Positions 46,380 to 56,318 of a DNA stretch of 64,000 nt are shown in pieces (the first letter of the stretch is position 1; every line of letters starts with the position of its first letter). Location: assembly GCF_000407185.1 (NCBI RefSeq), contig NZ_KE136481.1, positions 203,136 through 267,135 on the forward strand. The letters run 5' to 3'. A program made the translations under genes and the position numbers. The stretch comes from Enterococcus malodoratus ATCC 43197. GTDB lineage: Bacteria; Bacillota; Bacilli; Lactobacillales; Enterococcaceae. The notes beneath the pieces were generated by a model, which saw only the letters and a program-made list of their open reading frames with translations, did no database searches and had not been told where the DNA came from.

Positions 46380-47573
46380 TTATGTGTGATACAAAGCATT
46401 TACTTCGATATATTTATAAGTCAGATCACAGCCCCAAGCTTTCCCGCTTTGTTCGCCGATATTCAGATCCACCGTGATACAAATTTTTTCTTTTTCCAGT
46501 GTTTCTTTCATAACTAGTTCGTCAAATTCTTGCGGTTGACTGTGTTTCAATAATTGCTGATCGCCGATCCACATATCGATTTTTTCCGGATCAGTCTGTG
46601 ATCCCGCATAGCCAACTGCGCAAATGATTCGGCCCCAGTTTGGGTCTTCACCGAACATAGCCGTCTTCACTAGACTCGAGCCCACGACCTTTTTTGCGAC
46701 CAAACGGGCCTCGGTATCACTAAGTGCACCCACCACTTGTACTTCAATCAGTTTTGTGGCACCCTCGCCATCTTTGGCGATCATTTTGGCCAACGTTTCA
46801 CTGACCAGCTGGAACATCGCGATAAATTTTTCATGCGCTTCAGAATTTTTTTCAATGATTGGATTTTCTGCCAAACCATTGGCAAGAACTAAAACCATAT
46901 CATTCGTTGATGTGTCGCCATCAACCGTGATTTGATTAAAGGTCGTCTCCGTTTTGTCAGCCAGCATTTCTTGCAACAAATCTTTTGAGATTTGCGCATC
47001 GGTTGTAATAAAGGCCAGCATCGTCGCCATATTAGGATGGATCATGCCAGACCCCTTTGCGACACCAGCCATTGTCACCATTTGACCATTGATTTCCTCG
47101 GTTACAACGATTTCTTTTGTGCTGGTATCAGTTGTCAAAATGGCTTCGTGAAACGCATATGGTTGTTGCTGCTGCAAATCAATTTTACTAATTCCAGACT
47201 CAATAATCTCCATCGGCAATTGTTTTCCAATCACTCCTGTTGAGGCAACTGCGACATTTTCTTTTGCGACGTTTAATTGAGACGCTGCTAAGGACTGCAT
47301 CTCCTTCGCGTTTTCCAATCCAAGATCTCCTGTACAGGCATTTGCGATACCTGAGTTGACCACTACCGATTGGACTTTTTGATCAGCCATTGCTTCTTTA
47401 GTAACGAAAATCGGGGCCGCTTTGACTTGATTCGTGGTGTAAACCGCGGCCGCATTAGCTGGGATCGCTGAATAGATCACACCTAAATCTTTCTTTTCTT
47501 TTTTTAAGCCTGCATGTAAGCCAGTTGCATAAAAACCTTTAGGACTGGCGATTGTTCCGTCTATAATTTGCAT
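46380..47573 (-). CDS. argJ: Glutamate N-acetyltransferase / bifunctional ArgJ
   Basis: A 397-residue self-processing enzyme that recycles the acetyl group from N-acetylornithine to glutamate. The cleavage site lies in KGSGMIHPNMATMLAFITTDA, with Thr in the ATML motif as the nucleophile released on autoproteolysis. TSTNDMVLVLANG and EDPNWGRIICAVGYAG are further family signatures. With argJ present no separate argA or argE is needed. The start was set at 47573 behind GGAG, correcting a longer frame that runs into argC. Confidence 0.93.
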   Translation of the reverse strand: MQIIDGTIASPKGFYATGLHAGLKKEKKDLGVIYSAIPANAAAVYTTNQVKAAPIFVTKEAMADQKVQSVVVNSGIANACTGDLGLENAKEMQSLAASQLNVAKENVAVASTGVIGKQLPMEIIESGISKIDLQQQQPYAFHEAILTTDTSTKEIVVTEEINGQMVTMAGVAKGSGMIHPNMATMLAFITTDAQISKDLLQEMLADKTETTFNQITVDGDTSTNDMVLVLANGLAENPIIEKNSEAHEKFIAMFQLVSETLAKMIAKDGEGATKLIEVQVVGALSDTEARLVAKKVVGSSLVKTAMFGEDPNWGRIICAVGYAGSQTDPEKIDMWIGDQQLLKHSQPQEFDELVMKETLEKEKICITVDLNIGEQSGKAWGCDLTYKYIEVNALYHT

Positions 47574-47595
47574 ATTCTTCACACTCCGAAATTTT

Positions 47596-48627
47596 TTAAG
47601 GATAAATTGGGACAAGCTTTAAACCGGTCGTTTCTGGCCAGCCTGCTAGATGATTTAGATTATGAACGGCCTGCCCGGCAGCACCCTTCACTAAATTATC
47701 CAATACGGTGACTACCGTGATCATGTTAGTGACCTCATTGTAGGCAACGCCGATATCACAAAAGTTTGATCCGATGACTTGTCGCAAGTTGGGATAACAA
47801 TTTTGATTTTGTACCCGAACAAACGGTTTTTCTTGATAAAACTCTCGGTAAATATCCCATAATTGGCTTTGCGTCATCTTTTCTTTACTTCTAGCATATG
47901 TAGTAATAAAGATTCCTCGTGTCACTGGAATCAAAGAAGTAGAAAACTGGATCGCCGGGATTTTTTTATCCCATCGTTGCAATTGCTGCATAATTTCTGG
48001 AATATGTTGGTGACTATTCATTTTATAGAGGGTCATATTTTCATTGCTATTAACGAAATGACTCGATTCGGATAAGTTCTTTCCGGCACCGGATAATCCC
48101 GATTTTGCATCAACGATAATCGATTCTGTCTCGATTAATTTCTGTGTTACTAAAGGAGCCAGTGATAATAAGCTGCCTGTCGCGTAACAACCGGGGTTAG
48201 CGATTAATTTTGATGATGGTTCAGGATAAAAGTCCGCTAGACCATAATGCGCATTTTGCAGAAAATCAAAAGGAGCACTTGAATTTTTATACCACTTTTC
48301 ATACTGCCCATCGGCCTTTAAACGAAAGTCACCAGATAAGTCGATGATTGGGAAATCTGCTTCGACAAAGGCTGTCGCGATTTCCTTTGAGATACCTGAC
48401 GGTGTTGCGAAAAATACCAGCTCAGCTCGCTCCATTATTTTTGTCGAATCAATCGGCTCCAACGGCAGATCGAGTAATTGTTTTAAATGCGGCAGATATT
48501 CATCGATATCTTTACCAATCTGAGAATGGCTATGAATTGAAACAATGTCCACTTTTGGATGTTGCAATAAAAGACGAACCAACTCGATCCCGCTATAACC
48601 TGTCACTCCGATAATCGATACTTTCAT
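47596..48627 (-). CDS. argC: N-acetyl-gamma-glutamyl-phosphate reductase
   Basis: A 343-residue NADPH-dependent reductase. It starts MKVSIIGVTGYSGIELVRLLLQHP; the catalytic Cys is in ANPGCYATGSLLSLAPL near residue 148; HQHIPEI and LIPVTRGIFITTYA are typical. The start at 48627 lies behind AAGGGAGTG. It is first in the argC-argJ-argB-argD operon. The remaining steps (argF, argG, argH) are not in the window. Confidence 0.94.
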   Translation of the reverse strand: MKVSIIGVTGYSGIELVRLLLQHPKVDIVSIHSHSQIGKDIDEYLPHLKQLLDLPLEPIDSTKIMERAELVFFATPSGISKEIATAFVEADFPIIDLSGDFRLKADGQYEKWYKNSSAPFDFLQNAHYGLADFYPEPSSKLIANPGCYATGSLLSLAPLVTQKLIETESIIVDAKSGLSGAGKNLSESSHFVNSNENMTLYKMNSHQHIPEIMQQLQRWDKKIPAIQFSTSLIPVTRGIFITTYARSKEKMTQSQLWDIYREFYQEKPFVRVQNQNCYPNLRQVIGSNFCDIGVAYNEVTNMITVVTVLDNLVKGAAGQAVHNLNHLAGWPETTGLKLVPIYP

Positions 48628-48748
48628 ATGATCCACTCCCTTCTCATCTTTGAGGAAAATAATTTTGGTTTTCATTCGTATATTCTTTCATTTTCGAACT
48701 GTCTAAGAATTGTATAATAATACGATTAGAAACCTGCTATTTGTGATG

Positions 48749-48777
48749 ATTATACGTTTAGTATTTATACAAGTCAA
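48749..48777 (-). promoter_or_regulatory. Promoter of the arg operon, possible ArgR/AhrC target
   Basis: TTGACT (48772-48777) and TATAAT (48749-48754), 17 bases apart, on the leftward strand. The spacer tgtataaatactaaacg is AT-rich and half-resembles an ARG box; a second similar stretch lies near 48820-48840. Repression by arginine is a reasonable inference. Confidence 0.65.
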
Positions 48778-48841
48778 TGGTTTTTTATAAATTTATTCAG
48801 GCTTTTTTCGAAATAATATGCATTTATTCTTTTTAGTATGC

Positions 48842-48876
48842 AAAAAAACGCAGAGACGACTCATCTCTGCGTTTTC
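48842..48876 (-). terminator. Terminator of fhs
   Basis: aaaacgcagaga (48845-48856) pairs with tctctgcgtttt (48864-48875), with a T-run on the leftward strand (A7 at 48842-48848). Confidence 0.85.
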
Positions 48877-48894
48877 TAATCTTCTATTATGTGT

Positions 48895-50568
48895 TTAGAA
48901 TAGACCGATTGCATTGCCTTCTTCATCAACATCCATGTTTAATGCTGCTGGTTTTTTCGGCAAACCAGGCATGGTCATCACATCACCGGTCAAAGCGACC
49001 ACAAAGCCCGCACCGATTTTTGGAACAAATTCACGAATCGTCACATCGAAGTCAATCGGAGCACCCAATTTACTTGGATCATCAGATAAGGAATATTGCG
49101 TTTTTGCCATACAGACCGGCAGGCGATCCCAGCCATATTTTTTAAAGCTGGCTAATTGCTGCTGCGCCTTCTTACTATAGATAACTTCATTTCCACCGTA
49201 AATCTCGCGAACGATCGTTTCGACTTTTTCGTTCAAGTCATCCTGATCTCTGCTAAAGATCGAATGGAAATTGTTTTCCTCATTTGCGATCACGTCAACC
49301 ACTGTTTTAGCTAAGTTAATACCGCCATCTGGCCCCTTTTCCCAAACACTGGCAAGCTCAACCTTCACATCTTCCTGTTCGCAAAGACTTTTTAATAAGG
49401 AGATTTCTTTTTCCGTATCACTAATAAACTCATTAATAGCAACCACGACAGGCAAGCCATATTTACGCATGTTGCGAATATGCTTAGCAAGATTGCTAAA
49501 GCCTTCCTTCAACGCCTCAAGGTTTTCAGCGCTTAAATCTGTTTTCGCAACGCCGCCATGCATTTTCAGTGCCCGAATGGTCGCGACGATCACCACAGCA
49601 TCAGGTGCTTTGCCTAAACTTGGTACTTTGATATCCAAAAATTTTTCTCCGCCAAGATCCGCGCCGAAGCCAGCTTCCGTAACGGCGTAATCACCACAAT
49701 GCAATGCGGCTCTTGTTGCTAAGATACTGTTGCAGCCGTGTGCGATATTCGCGAATGGTCCGCCATGCACAAAGGCTGGTGTTTGATAAATTGTTTGAAC
49801 AAGATTTGGTTTTATCGCATCCTTAAGTACCAGCGCCAAAGCACCCTCAACTCTTAAATCTCCAACCGTTACTGGTTCACGATCAAATGTGTAAGCCACA
49901 ACAATGTTGGATAGTCGACGCTTCAAATCTTTCAGACCTGTCGCCAAGCATAGGATCGCCATGATTTCACTGGCTACGGTTATGTCGAATCCATCTTCCC
50001 GCGGAACACCGTTGATTGGTCCGCCAAGTCCCACAGTGATATGACGCAATTCGCGATCATTTAGATCTACCACTCGTTTCCAGATTACTCGCCGCGCGTC
50101 GATATTTAAATCGTTGCCTTGATGAATATGATTGTCTAATAATGCAGATAGCGCATTGTTAGCCGTCGTAATCGCGTGCATGTCACCAGTGAAATGAAGA
50201 TTGATGTCTTCCATTGGCAATACTTGCGCATAACCGCCGCCGGTTGCTCCACCTTTGATTCCCATTACTGGTCCTAAAGAAGGTTCGCGCAAAGCAATCA
50301 CTGTTTTCTTACCAATTTTATTTAGGGCATCTCCTAAACCGATTGTAACAGTTGATTTACCTTCACCTGCTGGAGTTGGATTGATCGAGGTCACTAGGAT
50401 CAGTTTTCCTTCAGGATTTTTTTTCATTTTTTCTAAAGCATCAAATTCAATTTTTGCTTTATATTTACCATGCAATTCTAAATCATCAAAAGATAAATTA
50501 ATTTTTTCTGCAACTTCTGTAATTGGTGCTAGAGTCGTTGCTTGAGATATTTCAATGTCAGTCTTCAT
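48895..50568 (-). CDS. fhs: Formate-tetrahydrofolate ligase
   Basis: A 557-residue ATP-dependent ligase forming 10-formyl-THF. The P-loop is [23 protein letters not shown] near residue 63, followed by [40 protein letters not shown]. Length matches the family. It supplies one-carbon units for purines and formyl-Met-tRNA. Monocistronic, with a -10 like TATAAT near 50630 and its own terminator. Confidence 0.96.
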   Translation of the reverse strand: MKTDIEISQATTLAPITEVAEKINLSFDDLELHGKYKAKIEFDALEKMKKNPEGKLILVTSINPTPAGEGKSTVTIGLGDALNKIGKKTVIALREPSLGPVMGIKGGATGGGYAQVLPMEDINLHFTGDMHAITTANNALSALLDNHIHQGNDLNIDARRVIWKRVVDLNDRELRHITVGLGGPINGVPREDGFDITVASEIMAILCLATGLKDLKRRLSNIVVAYTFDREPVTVGDLRVEGALALVLKDAIKPNLVQTIYQTPAFVHGGPFANIAHGCNSILATRAALHCGDYAVTEAGFGADLGGEKFLDIKVPSLGKAPDAVVIVATIRALKMHGGVAKTDLSAENLEALKEGFSNLAKHIRNMRKYGLPVVVAINEFISDTEKEISLLKSLCEQEDVKVELASVWEKGPDGGINLAKTVVDVIANEENNFHSIFSRDQDDLNEKVETIVREIYGGNEVIYSKKAQQQLASFKKYGWDRLPVCMAKTQYSLSDDPSKLGAPIDFDVTIREFVPKIGAGFVVALTGDVMTMPGLPKKPAALNMDVDEEGNAIGLF

Positions 50569-50742
50569 AAAAACTCCCTTTCCCGAACGTTATTCAGAAA
50601 AACACACTTTTTTATTCGTTCATTTTTATTATAACGAATTTTTCTGAGAAAAACAGCACCTAGAATCGGCAATCTTATTGATTCGCAATTTTTGTTTCCA
50701 TCACGTATAATAAAAACAGCAATTGCAAAGGGGTGTTGCGTG

Positions 50743-50943
50743 ATGAATAGTGGCATTGTTAAATGGTTCGATGAAAAAAAAGGCTATGGTTTTATTGACT
50801 ATGAAGAGAATCAAGAGGTATTTGTTCACTTTACCGCTATTGAGGAAGACGGGTTCAAAACTTTGGATTCTGGTGACGAAGTAGAATTTGTAATTGTCGA
50901 AGGCGCACGCGGTATGCAGGCGGCTCATGTGAAAAAGAAATAA
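50743..50943 (+). CDS. Cold-shock-like protein
   Basis: A 66-residue single OB-fold protein starting [33 protein letters not shown]1 reads KGYGFI (commonly KGFGFI) and RNP2 VFVHFTAI, so single-stranded nucleic acid binding is expected. The start was set at 50743 behind AAAGGGG; a longer frame upstream has no ribosome binding site. Which paralogue this is cannot be told. Confidence 0.92.
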   Translation: MNSGIVKWFDEKKGYGFIDYEENQEVFVHFTAIEEDGFKTLDSGDEVEFVIVEGARGMQAAHVKKK

Positions 50944-50985
50944 ACGAAAAGATCAGTCACGACTGATCTTTTCGTTTGTTTTTTT
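50942..50985. terminator. Bidirectional terminator after csp
   Basis: aaacgaaaagatcagtc (50942-50958) pairs with gactgatcttttcgttt (50961-50977), a 17-bp stem followed by T-runs; it also covers the end of the convergent ebsA gene. Confidence 0.88.
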
Positions 50986-51387
50986 AATTTCAATTTCAGG
51001 ATAAAATGCGGCGAAATCTTTGATAAAAGCTTCTTTTCGTTTTTTCCGCATGGCAAGATGGAAATTCGCGCCGCTAAGTCCCTTGCGCTGGATAATAATC
51101 CCGTCTTTACAAAGAGCCAAATAATCGATATGCTCTCGAAGGATCGTCTCGCGCCGCCAAAGTCTGGCATACCGGATTCTTATCCCAGATTCTTCAAGAA
51201 ATAAATAGCGATGAAGCCCGACCAGCGAAAATAAAAGGAAGATCCCAATAAAAATGTTCCCTCTTAAATAAGGATGGGTTTTTTCCAAGGTCAAAATTAG
51301 ACCATAAAAAAGAATAATAAAGGTCAGCGACCAATAAATTATGCTAATCGAAAGCTCTGGTTGCCAAAAATAGCGTTTTTTTTCCAT
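50953..51387 (-). CDS. ebsA: EbsA-family membrane protein
   Basis: A 144-residue protein with two membrane segments (about 12-35, SISIIYWSLTFIILFYGLIL, and 43-62, GNIFIGIFLLFSLVGLHRYL) and a C-terminal cytoplasmic domain (IRIRYARLWRRETILREHIDYLALCKDGIIIQRKG). It resembles EbsA of enterococci, described as a pore-forming-like protein affecting surface properties; the molecular role is unclear. Adjacency to an RNase HI-like gene is also typical for this family in Lactobacillales. It overlaps the csp terminator at its 3' end. Confidence 0.7.
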   Translation of the reverse strand: MEKKRYFWQPELSISIIYWSLTFIILFYGLILTLEKTHPYLRGNIFIGIFLLFSLVGLHRYLFLEESGIRIRYARLWRRETILREHIDYLALCKDGIIIQRKGLSGANFHLAMRKKRKEAFIKDFAAFYPEIEIKKTNEKISRD

Positions 51388-51426
51388 GCATTTACTCCTA
51401 CTCTACTCTAAAAAAGGATGATCATT

Positions 51427-51813
51427 ATGTTAAAAGTATATACCGATGCTGCCACGAATGCAGAAAAAAGTGGCGGAGGCATTCTAATTATTGCTGAAAA
51501 GCAAAAACAACTTGCGATATCATTGCCCGAAACCGACAATCATCAAGCCGAATTGGCCGTAATTCTCTATGCGCTAACTTATTTAATTGAGCATCAGTTG
51601 AATGATCAAACGATTTTGCTCTATTCTGATAGTAAAACTGCAATAAAAATTTTAGACCAAGGACAAACAAAAAACAAGCTCTTCCAGCCATATTTATCAG
51701 AGTTTAATGAATTGGCTCCGCAATTCCCATTACTTGTCCTGCAATGGATCCCCGAGGGCAAAAATAAAGGGGCGGACAATCTAGCCCGCCAAGGATTGCG
51801 AAAAAAATTATAA
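51427..51813 (+). CDS. RNase HI-like protein
   Basis: A 128-residue RNase H-fold protein starting MLKVYTDAATNAEKSGGGILI. The four acidic catalytic residues are visible in order: Asp in VYTDAATN, Glu in HQAELAVILYAL, Asp in LLYSDSKTA and Asp in KGADNLARQG. It is shorter than E. coli RNase HI and lacks the basic protrusion, as in the YpdQ-like/plant-type subgroup. Activity on RNA-DNA hybrids is likely but unproven. Start set at 51427 behind AAGGA. Divergent from ebsA with a 39-base gap. Confidence 0.85.
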   Translation: MLKVYTDAATNAEKSGGGILIIAEKQKQLAISLPETDNHQAELAVILYALTYLIEHQLNDQTILLYSDSKTAIKILDQGQTKNKLFQPYLSEFNELAPQFPLLVLQWIPEGKNKGADNLARQGLRKKL

Positions 51814-53268
51814 AACTGGTGATAACAAGCGAGAAAAACGCTGTTTGAAATTTAACCAATGAGATTGATTGGCAATCATTTCATCAGTTAATAAGATACA
51901 TTCCTTCATATCGTCTTCAAATATTTTACGGAATAACCGCGCTACCTCTGGATCATAGATAAAACTGCTGACTTCAAAATTCAGCTCATAGCTTCTGATA
52001 TCCTGATTAGTAGAACCAAACGTCGCTAATTCGTCATCTACCACGATGGTCTTAGAATGAAGAAACCCATCTGCATAATGGTAAATTTTAACACCGCGCT
52101 GATGCAAATAATTCGCGTAGTACTGCGTCGCACGATAAATGAACGGATGATCCGGCATATTTGGAATCATAATTCGGACATCGATCCCAGAGCGCACGGC
52201 AATTAAGATTGCTGAAATCATCGTCTCGTCTGGAACAAGATACGGACTTTGAATCCAAACGCTCTTTTCCGCGGCTAAAATCAAGCGAACAAAGCCGTCC
52301 TTAATTATCTGTTCGCTTGAGTCAGGGCCATCAGCAACAATCTGCATCGGTACCCCTTTGTCGATTTGCTTCTGCGGCAAAACAAAATACTCCGGCAGAT
52401 AACTCATACGTTCCGTTTTATCTGCTACAGAAGCATTCCAATCACGAATAAAGATCTCCTGTAAGGTGAAGCTTGCAGTCCCTTCAATCCTGCCATGCGT
52501 ATCCCGCCATCTGCCGAATCGTTCAGATTCTCCCAGGTATTGATCTCCAACATTAAAACCGCCTGTCCAACCAATTTGACCATCCACTACAACGATCTTG
52601 CGATGCAAGTGATAATTCAAACGTGTTTTGGCCAAAATATTTTTTGATGTGATGAAAGGTGTGACTTTCCCGCCATTCTTGATCAGCGTTTCAAAAAACT
52701 TCTTATTTGTTTTGGGCGACCCCCACGGATCATAGATCATTCGTACTTCTACGCCTTGAGCGGCCTTCTCCTCTAAGATACGCATAAAACGATTGCCGAT
52801 TCGATCATTAAAGAAGGCATAATATTCAACATGAATCGTACTTTGTGCTTCCCGCAGATCCACAAATAGACGTTCAAATTTTTCTGTTCCGTCTAAAAAG
52901 AATTCCAGTTCATTTCGAATCGCTAATGGCGACTCATCTAAATTTTTAAAATACTTTACTAAAGCCGTTGCGGCCGGATACAGTTGATCCGGTTCGTTAT
53001 AATCCACATGACGATTGTCTTCTTGGATTATCCCATTAATTTCTTTTACACGCGTTTCATCTTCCTGTTCAAAACGATACATCGTTTCCCCATCGATTCC
53101 ACGACCGCAAAAAGCGTAAATAAGAAAGCCGATGACTGGTAAAAAGATCAAGGTCAGAAGCCAAGCCCAGATCGTCGTAATATTCCGCGGTTTGCGAAAA
53201 ACAGTAATGATCGCGCCGACGGCATTGACAATAAAAATAAGAAAAATAATTTGCTCAATAATTCCCAA
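51808..53268 (-). CDS. cls: Cardiolipin synthase
   Basis: A 486-residue phospholipase D-family enzyme. Two N-terminal membrane segments (about 5-22 and 35-55, TTIWAWLLTLIFLPVIGFLIYAF) are followed by two HKD motifs, HLHRKIVVVDGQIGWTGGFN and FLHSKTIVVDDELATFGSTN. It condenses two phosphatidylglycerols to cardiolipin at the membrane. The start is read as TTG at 53268 (product beginning MGIIEQIIFL), as GAGGGG is well placed and the length then equals the family norm; the longer frame from 53406 would add an unrelated hydrophilic stretch. Confidence 0.9.
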   Translation of the reverse strand: MGIIEQIIFLIFIVNAVGAIITVFRKPRNITTIWAWLLTLIFLPVIGFLIYAFCGRGIDGETMYRFEQEDETRVKEINGIIQEDNRHVDYNEPDQLYPAATALVKYFKNLDESPLAIRNELEFFLDGTEKFERLFVDLREAQSTIHVEYYAFFNDRIGNRFMRILEEKAAQGVEVRMIYDPWGSPKTNKKFFETLIKNGGKVTPFITSKNILAKTRLNYHLHRKIVVVDGQIGWTGGFNVGDQYLGESERFGRWRDTHGRIEGTASFTLQEIFIRDWNASVADKTERMSYLPEYFVLPQKQIDKGVPMQIVADGPDSSEQIIKDGFVRLILAAEKSVWIQSPYLVPDETMISAILIAVRSGIDVRIMIPNMPDHPFIYRATQYYANYLHQRGVKIYHYADGFLHSKTIVVDDELATFGSTNQDIRSYELNFEVSSFIYDPEVARLFRKIFEDDMKECILLTDEMIANQSHWLNFKQRFSRLLSPVL

Positions 53269-53371
53269 GTGGTCCCCTCTTTTCAAAAAAATAAATCTCT
53301 CATTCAAATTATACCGAAAGAAGCTTAGCTTTAAAAGAAACACGTCGTCGATAATGGAATTTTTCTCATTC

Positions 53372-53402
53372 AAAAAAGGCAGGACGCTATGTTTGTCCTG
53401 CC
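53372..53402 (-). terminator. Terminator of alaS
   Basis: ggcaggac (53378-53385) pairs with gtcctgcc (53395-53402); TTTTTTG follows on the leftward strand. Confidence 0.85.
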
Positions 53403-53417
53403 TCATAAAACTATTTC

Positions 53418-56051
53418 CTATGCCAACCAGTTTTCAACTTCTGTTAGTGCAGCTGATAATCCCGCTGGATTTTTTCCGCCGGCTTGCGCCATATCAGGTC
53501 GACCGCCACCGCCGCCGCCTACTTTTGGAGCGATTGCTTTGATTAAATCGCCAGCTTTTAAGTCCTTCTCATTCGCAGCAGGGCTCATAGCTGCTAGAAG
53601 ATTGACTTTCTCGCCTTGAACAGTTCCAAGAACAAGAACGTCTGATAAGGCTTTTTGTTTCCATTGATCAGCTAATTGACGCAGCTGATTCATGTCCTTC
53701 ACATTGACTTGGGCTGTGATCACAGTCGTACCGTTGATTTCTTTCACATCTTTGAAGACATCCCCAGCTTGCTGGTTTGCCAATTTTGTTGCTAATTGTT
53801 CGTTTTCTTTCTGTAACTCACGTAATTGCTGCTGCAACTGCTCTGTCTTGCTGACAACTTCTTTGATTTGTGGTGATTTGACGATCTGTGCAACTTGAAG
53901 CAATTGTTCTTCTTCTTCGCGGAACGCTTGATAAGCTTCTTTGCCGGTCAGCGCTTCGATCCGACGAACGCCGGCACCGATTCCTGATTCTGAAACGATC
54001 TTGAATACACCAATATCTTCTGTATTAGCAACATGTGTCCCGCCGCATAGTTCAATCGACCAATCGCCGATATTTACCACTCGTACGTCGTGACCATATT
54101 TTTCACCAAATAGCGCCATTGCACCCATGTTTTTTGCTGTGTCGATATCCGTTTCGATCGTAACCACTGGAATAGCTTCCCAAATTTTTTGGTTGACGAT
54201 TTTTTCCATTTCTTTTAGTTCTGCGGCAGTCACTTGACCAAAATGCGTAAAGTCAAAACGTAAATGCTTATCTGTCACTAATGAACCCGCTTGGTTCGCG
54301 TGATCTCCTAAAACCTCTTTTAATGCTTTATGAAGTACATGCGTCGCGGTATGGTTTTTGATAATTTTATTGCGATAAGCTGCATTGACTTGTAAGAAAT
54401 AAGTTGAACCTTCGCTTAATGGTGCAAGAATTTCTACCGTATGCAATGCTTGCCCATTTGGCGCTTTTTGGACATCTATCACATTGGCGATAATTTTGCC
54501 GTCTTGATCAACAATAATCCCTTTATCGGCGATTTGTCCCCCCATTTCAGCGTAGAACGGTGTTTCAGCAAAGATTACTTGTGCTTCACCCTCACTCACT
54601 GATGAAACCAGTGCATTGTCTTGTAAAATGACTAGTAATTCACTTTCGCTTTCTAAATGGTCATAACCGACAAATTTGCTTGTGACTTTGATGTCGCCTA
54701 ATAAGGCTGTTTGAACACCCATTGATTTTTCTGTTGTTCGTGCAGCACGAGCACGCTCTTTTTGTGCCTGCATTTCTACATCGAAGCCAGCATGGTCGAC
54801 TTTCAAACCTTCATCCTCTGCAACTTCTTCGGTAAGTTCCACTGGAAAGCCGAAGGTATCGTAAAGCTTGAAGATCATTTTACCATCTAATGTCGTTTCA
54901 TTATTCGCCTTCAATTCAGCCAACACATCGTTGAGCATCGTTAGGCCATCATTAATCGTTTCGTGGAAACGTTCTTCTTCCGTACGAACAACTTTTTCGA
55001 TAAACGCTTCTTGCTGTTTGACTTCTGGATAATAGCTCACCATAATTTCGCCAACAACTGGAACTAGTTTATATAAGAACGCTTGGTCAATCCCCAGCTT
55101 TTTCCCATGCATAACGGCACGACGCAATAGACGACGTAAAACATAACCACGACCTTCGTTTGAAGGAAGAGCACCATCACCGATCGCGAAAGCCAAAGAA
55201 CGAATATGGTCAGAAATAACTTTGAAAGAAATATCTAATTGATTGTCAGTACCATATTTTTTCCCGCTCAATTCTTCCACTTTACCAATGATTGGTAAGA
55301 ACAAGTCGGTCTCAAAGTTAGTCGGAGCATCTTGGATAATTGAAACCATCCGTTCAAGTCCCATCCCGGTATCAATGTTTTGATGCGGCAATGGTTCGTA
55401 AGTTCCCTGCGGCGTATGGTTGAATTCTGAGAATACCAGATTCCAGATTTCAAGATAACGTTCATTTTCCCCTCCAGGATAATTTTCCGGATCGTCTTCG
55501 GCTAAATCATTAAACGATTCGCCGCGATCATAGAAAATTTCTGAGTCAGGACCGCTTGGACCGGCGCCAAGATCCCAAAAATTGTCTTCAATTTCAACTA
55601 CGTGATCTGCTGGAATCTTAACTTCTTCCAACCAGATACGTTTTGCTTCTTTATCTTCTGGATAAACCGTCACGTATAGCTTATCTGGATCGAAACCAAT
55701 CCAGTCTGGTGACGTTAAGAACTCCCAGGCCCATTCGATCGCTTCTACTTTAAAATAATCACCGATCGAAAAGTTGCCCAGCATCTCAAACATCGTATGG
55801 TGACGAGCTGTCTTACCTACGTTTTCAATATCATTGGTACGAATGGATTTTTGAGCATTAGCAATCCGCGGATTTTCTGGGACAACACTGCCGTCAAAGT
55901 ATTTTTTCATCGTTGCAACACCTGAGTTGATCCACAGCAAAGTTGGATCATTGACCGGTACTAACGATGCACTCGGTTCGATCATGTGTTGTTTGGTTTT
56001 AAAGAAATCTAAAAACATTTGGCGCACTTCAGCGCTTGATAATTTTTTCAT
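53418..56051 (-). CDS. alaS: Alanyl-tRNA synthetase
   Basis: An 877-residue class II synthetase. The N-terminal aminoacylation core begins with [37 protein letters not shown]. The editing domain shows the zinc-binding [11 protein letters not shown] and [11 protein letters not shown]. The C-Ala domain ends [20 protein letters not shown]. Length is normal. It is controlled by the upstream T-box leader. Confidence 0.97.
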   Translation of the reverse strand: MKKLSSAEVRQMFLDFFKTKQHMIEPSASLVPVNDPTLLWINSGVATMKKYFDGSVVPENPRIANAQKSIRTNDIENVGKTARHHTMFEMLGNFSIGDYFKVEAIEWAWEFLTSPDWIGFDPDKLYVTVYPEDKEAKRIWLEEVKIPADHVVEIEDNFWDLGAGPSGPDSEIFYDRGESFNDLAEDDPENYPGGENERYLEIWNLVFSEFNHTPQGTYEPLPHQNIDTGMGLERMVSIIQDAPTNFETDLFLPIIGKVEELSGKKYGTDNQLDISFKVISDHIRSLAFAIGDGALPSNEGRGYVLRRLLRRAVMHGKKLGIDQAFLYKLVPVVGEIMVSYYPEVKQQEAFIEKVVRTEEERFHETINDGLTMLNDVLAELKANNETTLDGKMIFKLYDTFGFPVELTEEVAEDEGLKVDHAGFDVEMQAQKERARAARTTEKSMGVQTALLGDIKVTSKFVGYDHLESESELLVILQDNALVSSVSEGEAQVIFAETPFYAEMGGQIADKGIIVDQDGKIIANVIDVQKAPNGQALHTVEILAPLSEGSTYFLQVNAAYRNKIIKNHTATHVLHKALKEVLGDHANQAGSLVTDKHLRFDFTHFGQVTAAELKEMEKIVNQKIWEAIPVVTIETDIDTAKNMGAMALFGEKYGHDVRVVNIGDWSIELCGGTHVANTEDIGVFKIVSESGIGAGVRRIEALTGKEAYQAFREEEEQLLQVAQIVKSPQIKEVVSKTEQLQQQLRELQKENEQLATKLANQQAGDVFKDVKEINGTTVITAQVNVKDMNQLRQLADQWKQKALSDVLVLGTVQGEKVNLLAAMSPAANEKDLKAGDLIKAIAPKVGGGGGGRPDMAQAGGKNPAGLSAALTEVENWLA

Positions 56052-56069
56052 CTATATTCCCCTTTTCTT

Positions 56070-56282
56070 AAAAAAAATAAAAACTACCACTGCAGTCAAG
56101 GACGAAAACTCGCGGTACCACCTTGATTGCAATGATAGTTTGATCATTACCTCTTCAGCTCGTTAACGCTGAGCAGCGTTGATTTTTCAACCAAAAATGT
56201 CGGGAGCAATTTATTATCCGCAACGTGCAGCTTTCAGCAACCGTGCACTTTCTGTAGATGCGTGAAGAATAAACCATATCCT
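56070..56282 (-). promoter_or_regulatory. T-box leader of alaS
   Basis: The leader RNA carries the T-box motif aaggtggtaccgcgagtttt (56105-56124, leftward). The terminator stem of 19 bp with G-U pairs joins 56121-56139 and 56083-56101 and runs into U-rich sequence. Uncharged tRNA-Ala pairing with the UGG-containing bulge should stabilise the antiterminator. A GCT triplet at 56205-56207 is a candidate specifier, but Stem I was not folded. The RNA would start near 56282. Confidence 0.9.
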
Positions 56283-56288
56283 TTTAAG

Positions 56289-56317
56289 AGTATAGAAAAA
56301 AGTTTGTCAAAAGTCAA
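56289..56317 (-). promoter_or_regulatory. Promoter of alaS
   Basis: TTGACT (56312-56317) and TATACT (56289-56294), separated by 17 bases, on the leftward strand, directly ahead of the T-box leader. Confidence 0.75.
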
Positions 56318-56318
56318 A

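Noticed and set aside
51808-53406. Longer cls reading frame from 53406
   Set aside because: The extra 46 N-terminal residues are hydrophilic, unlike the family, and overlap the alaS terminator; the TTG at 53268 has a proper ribosome binding site.
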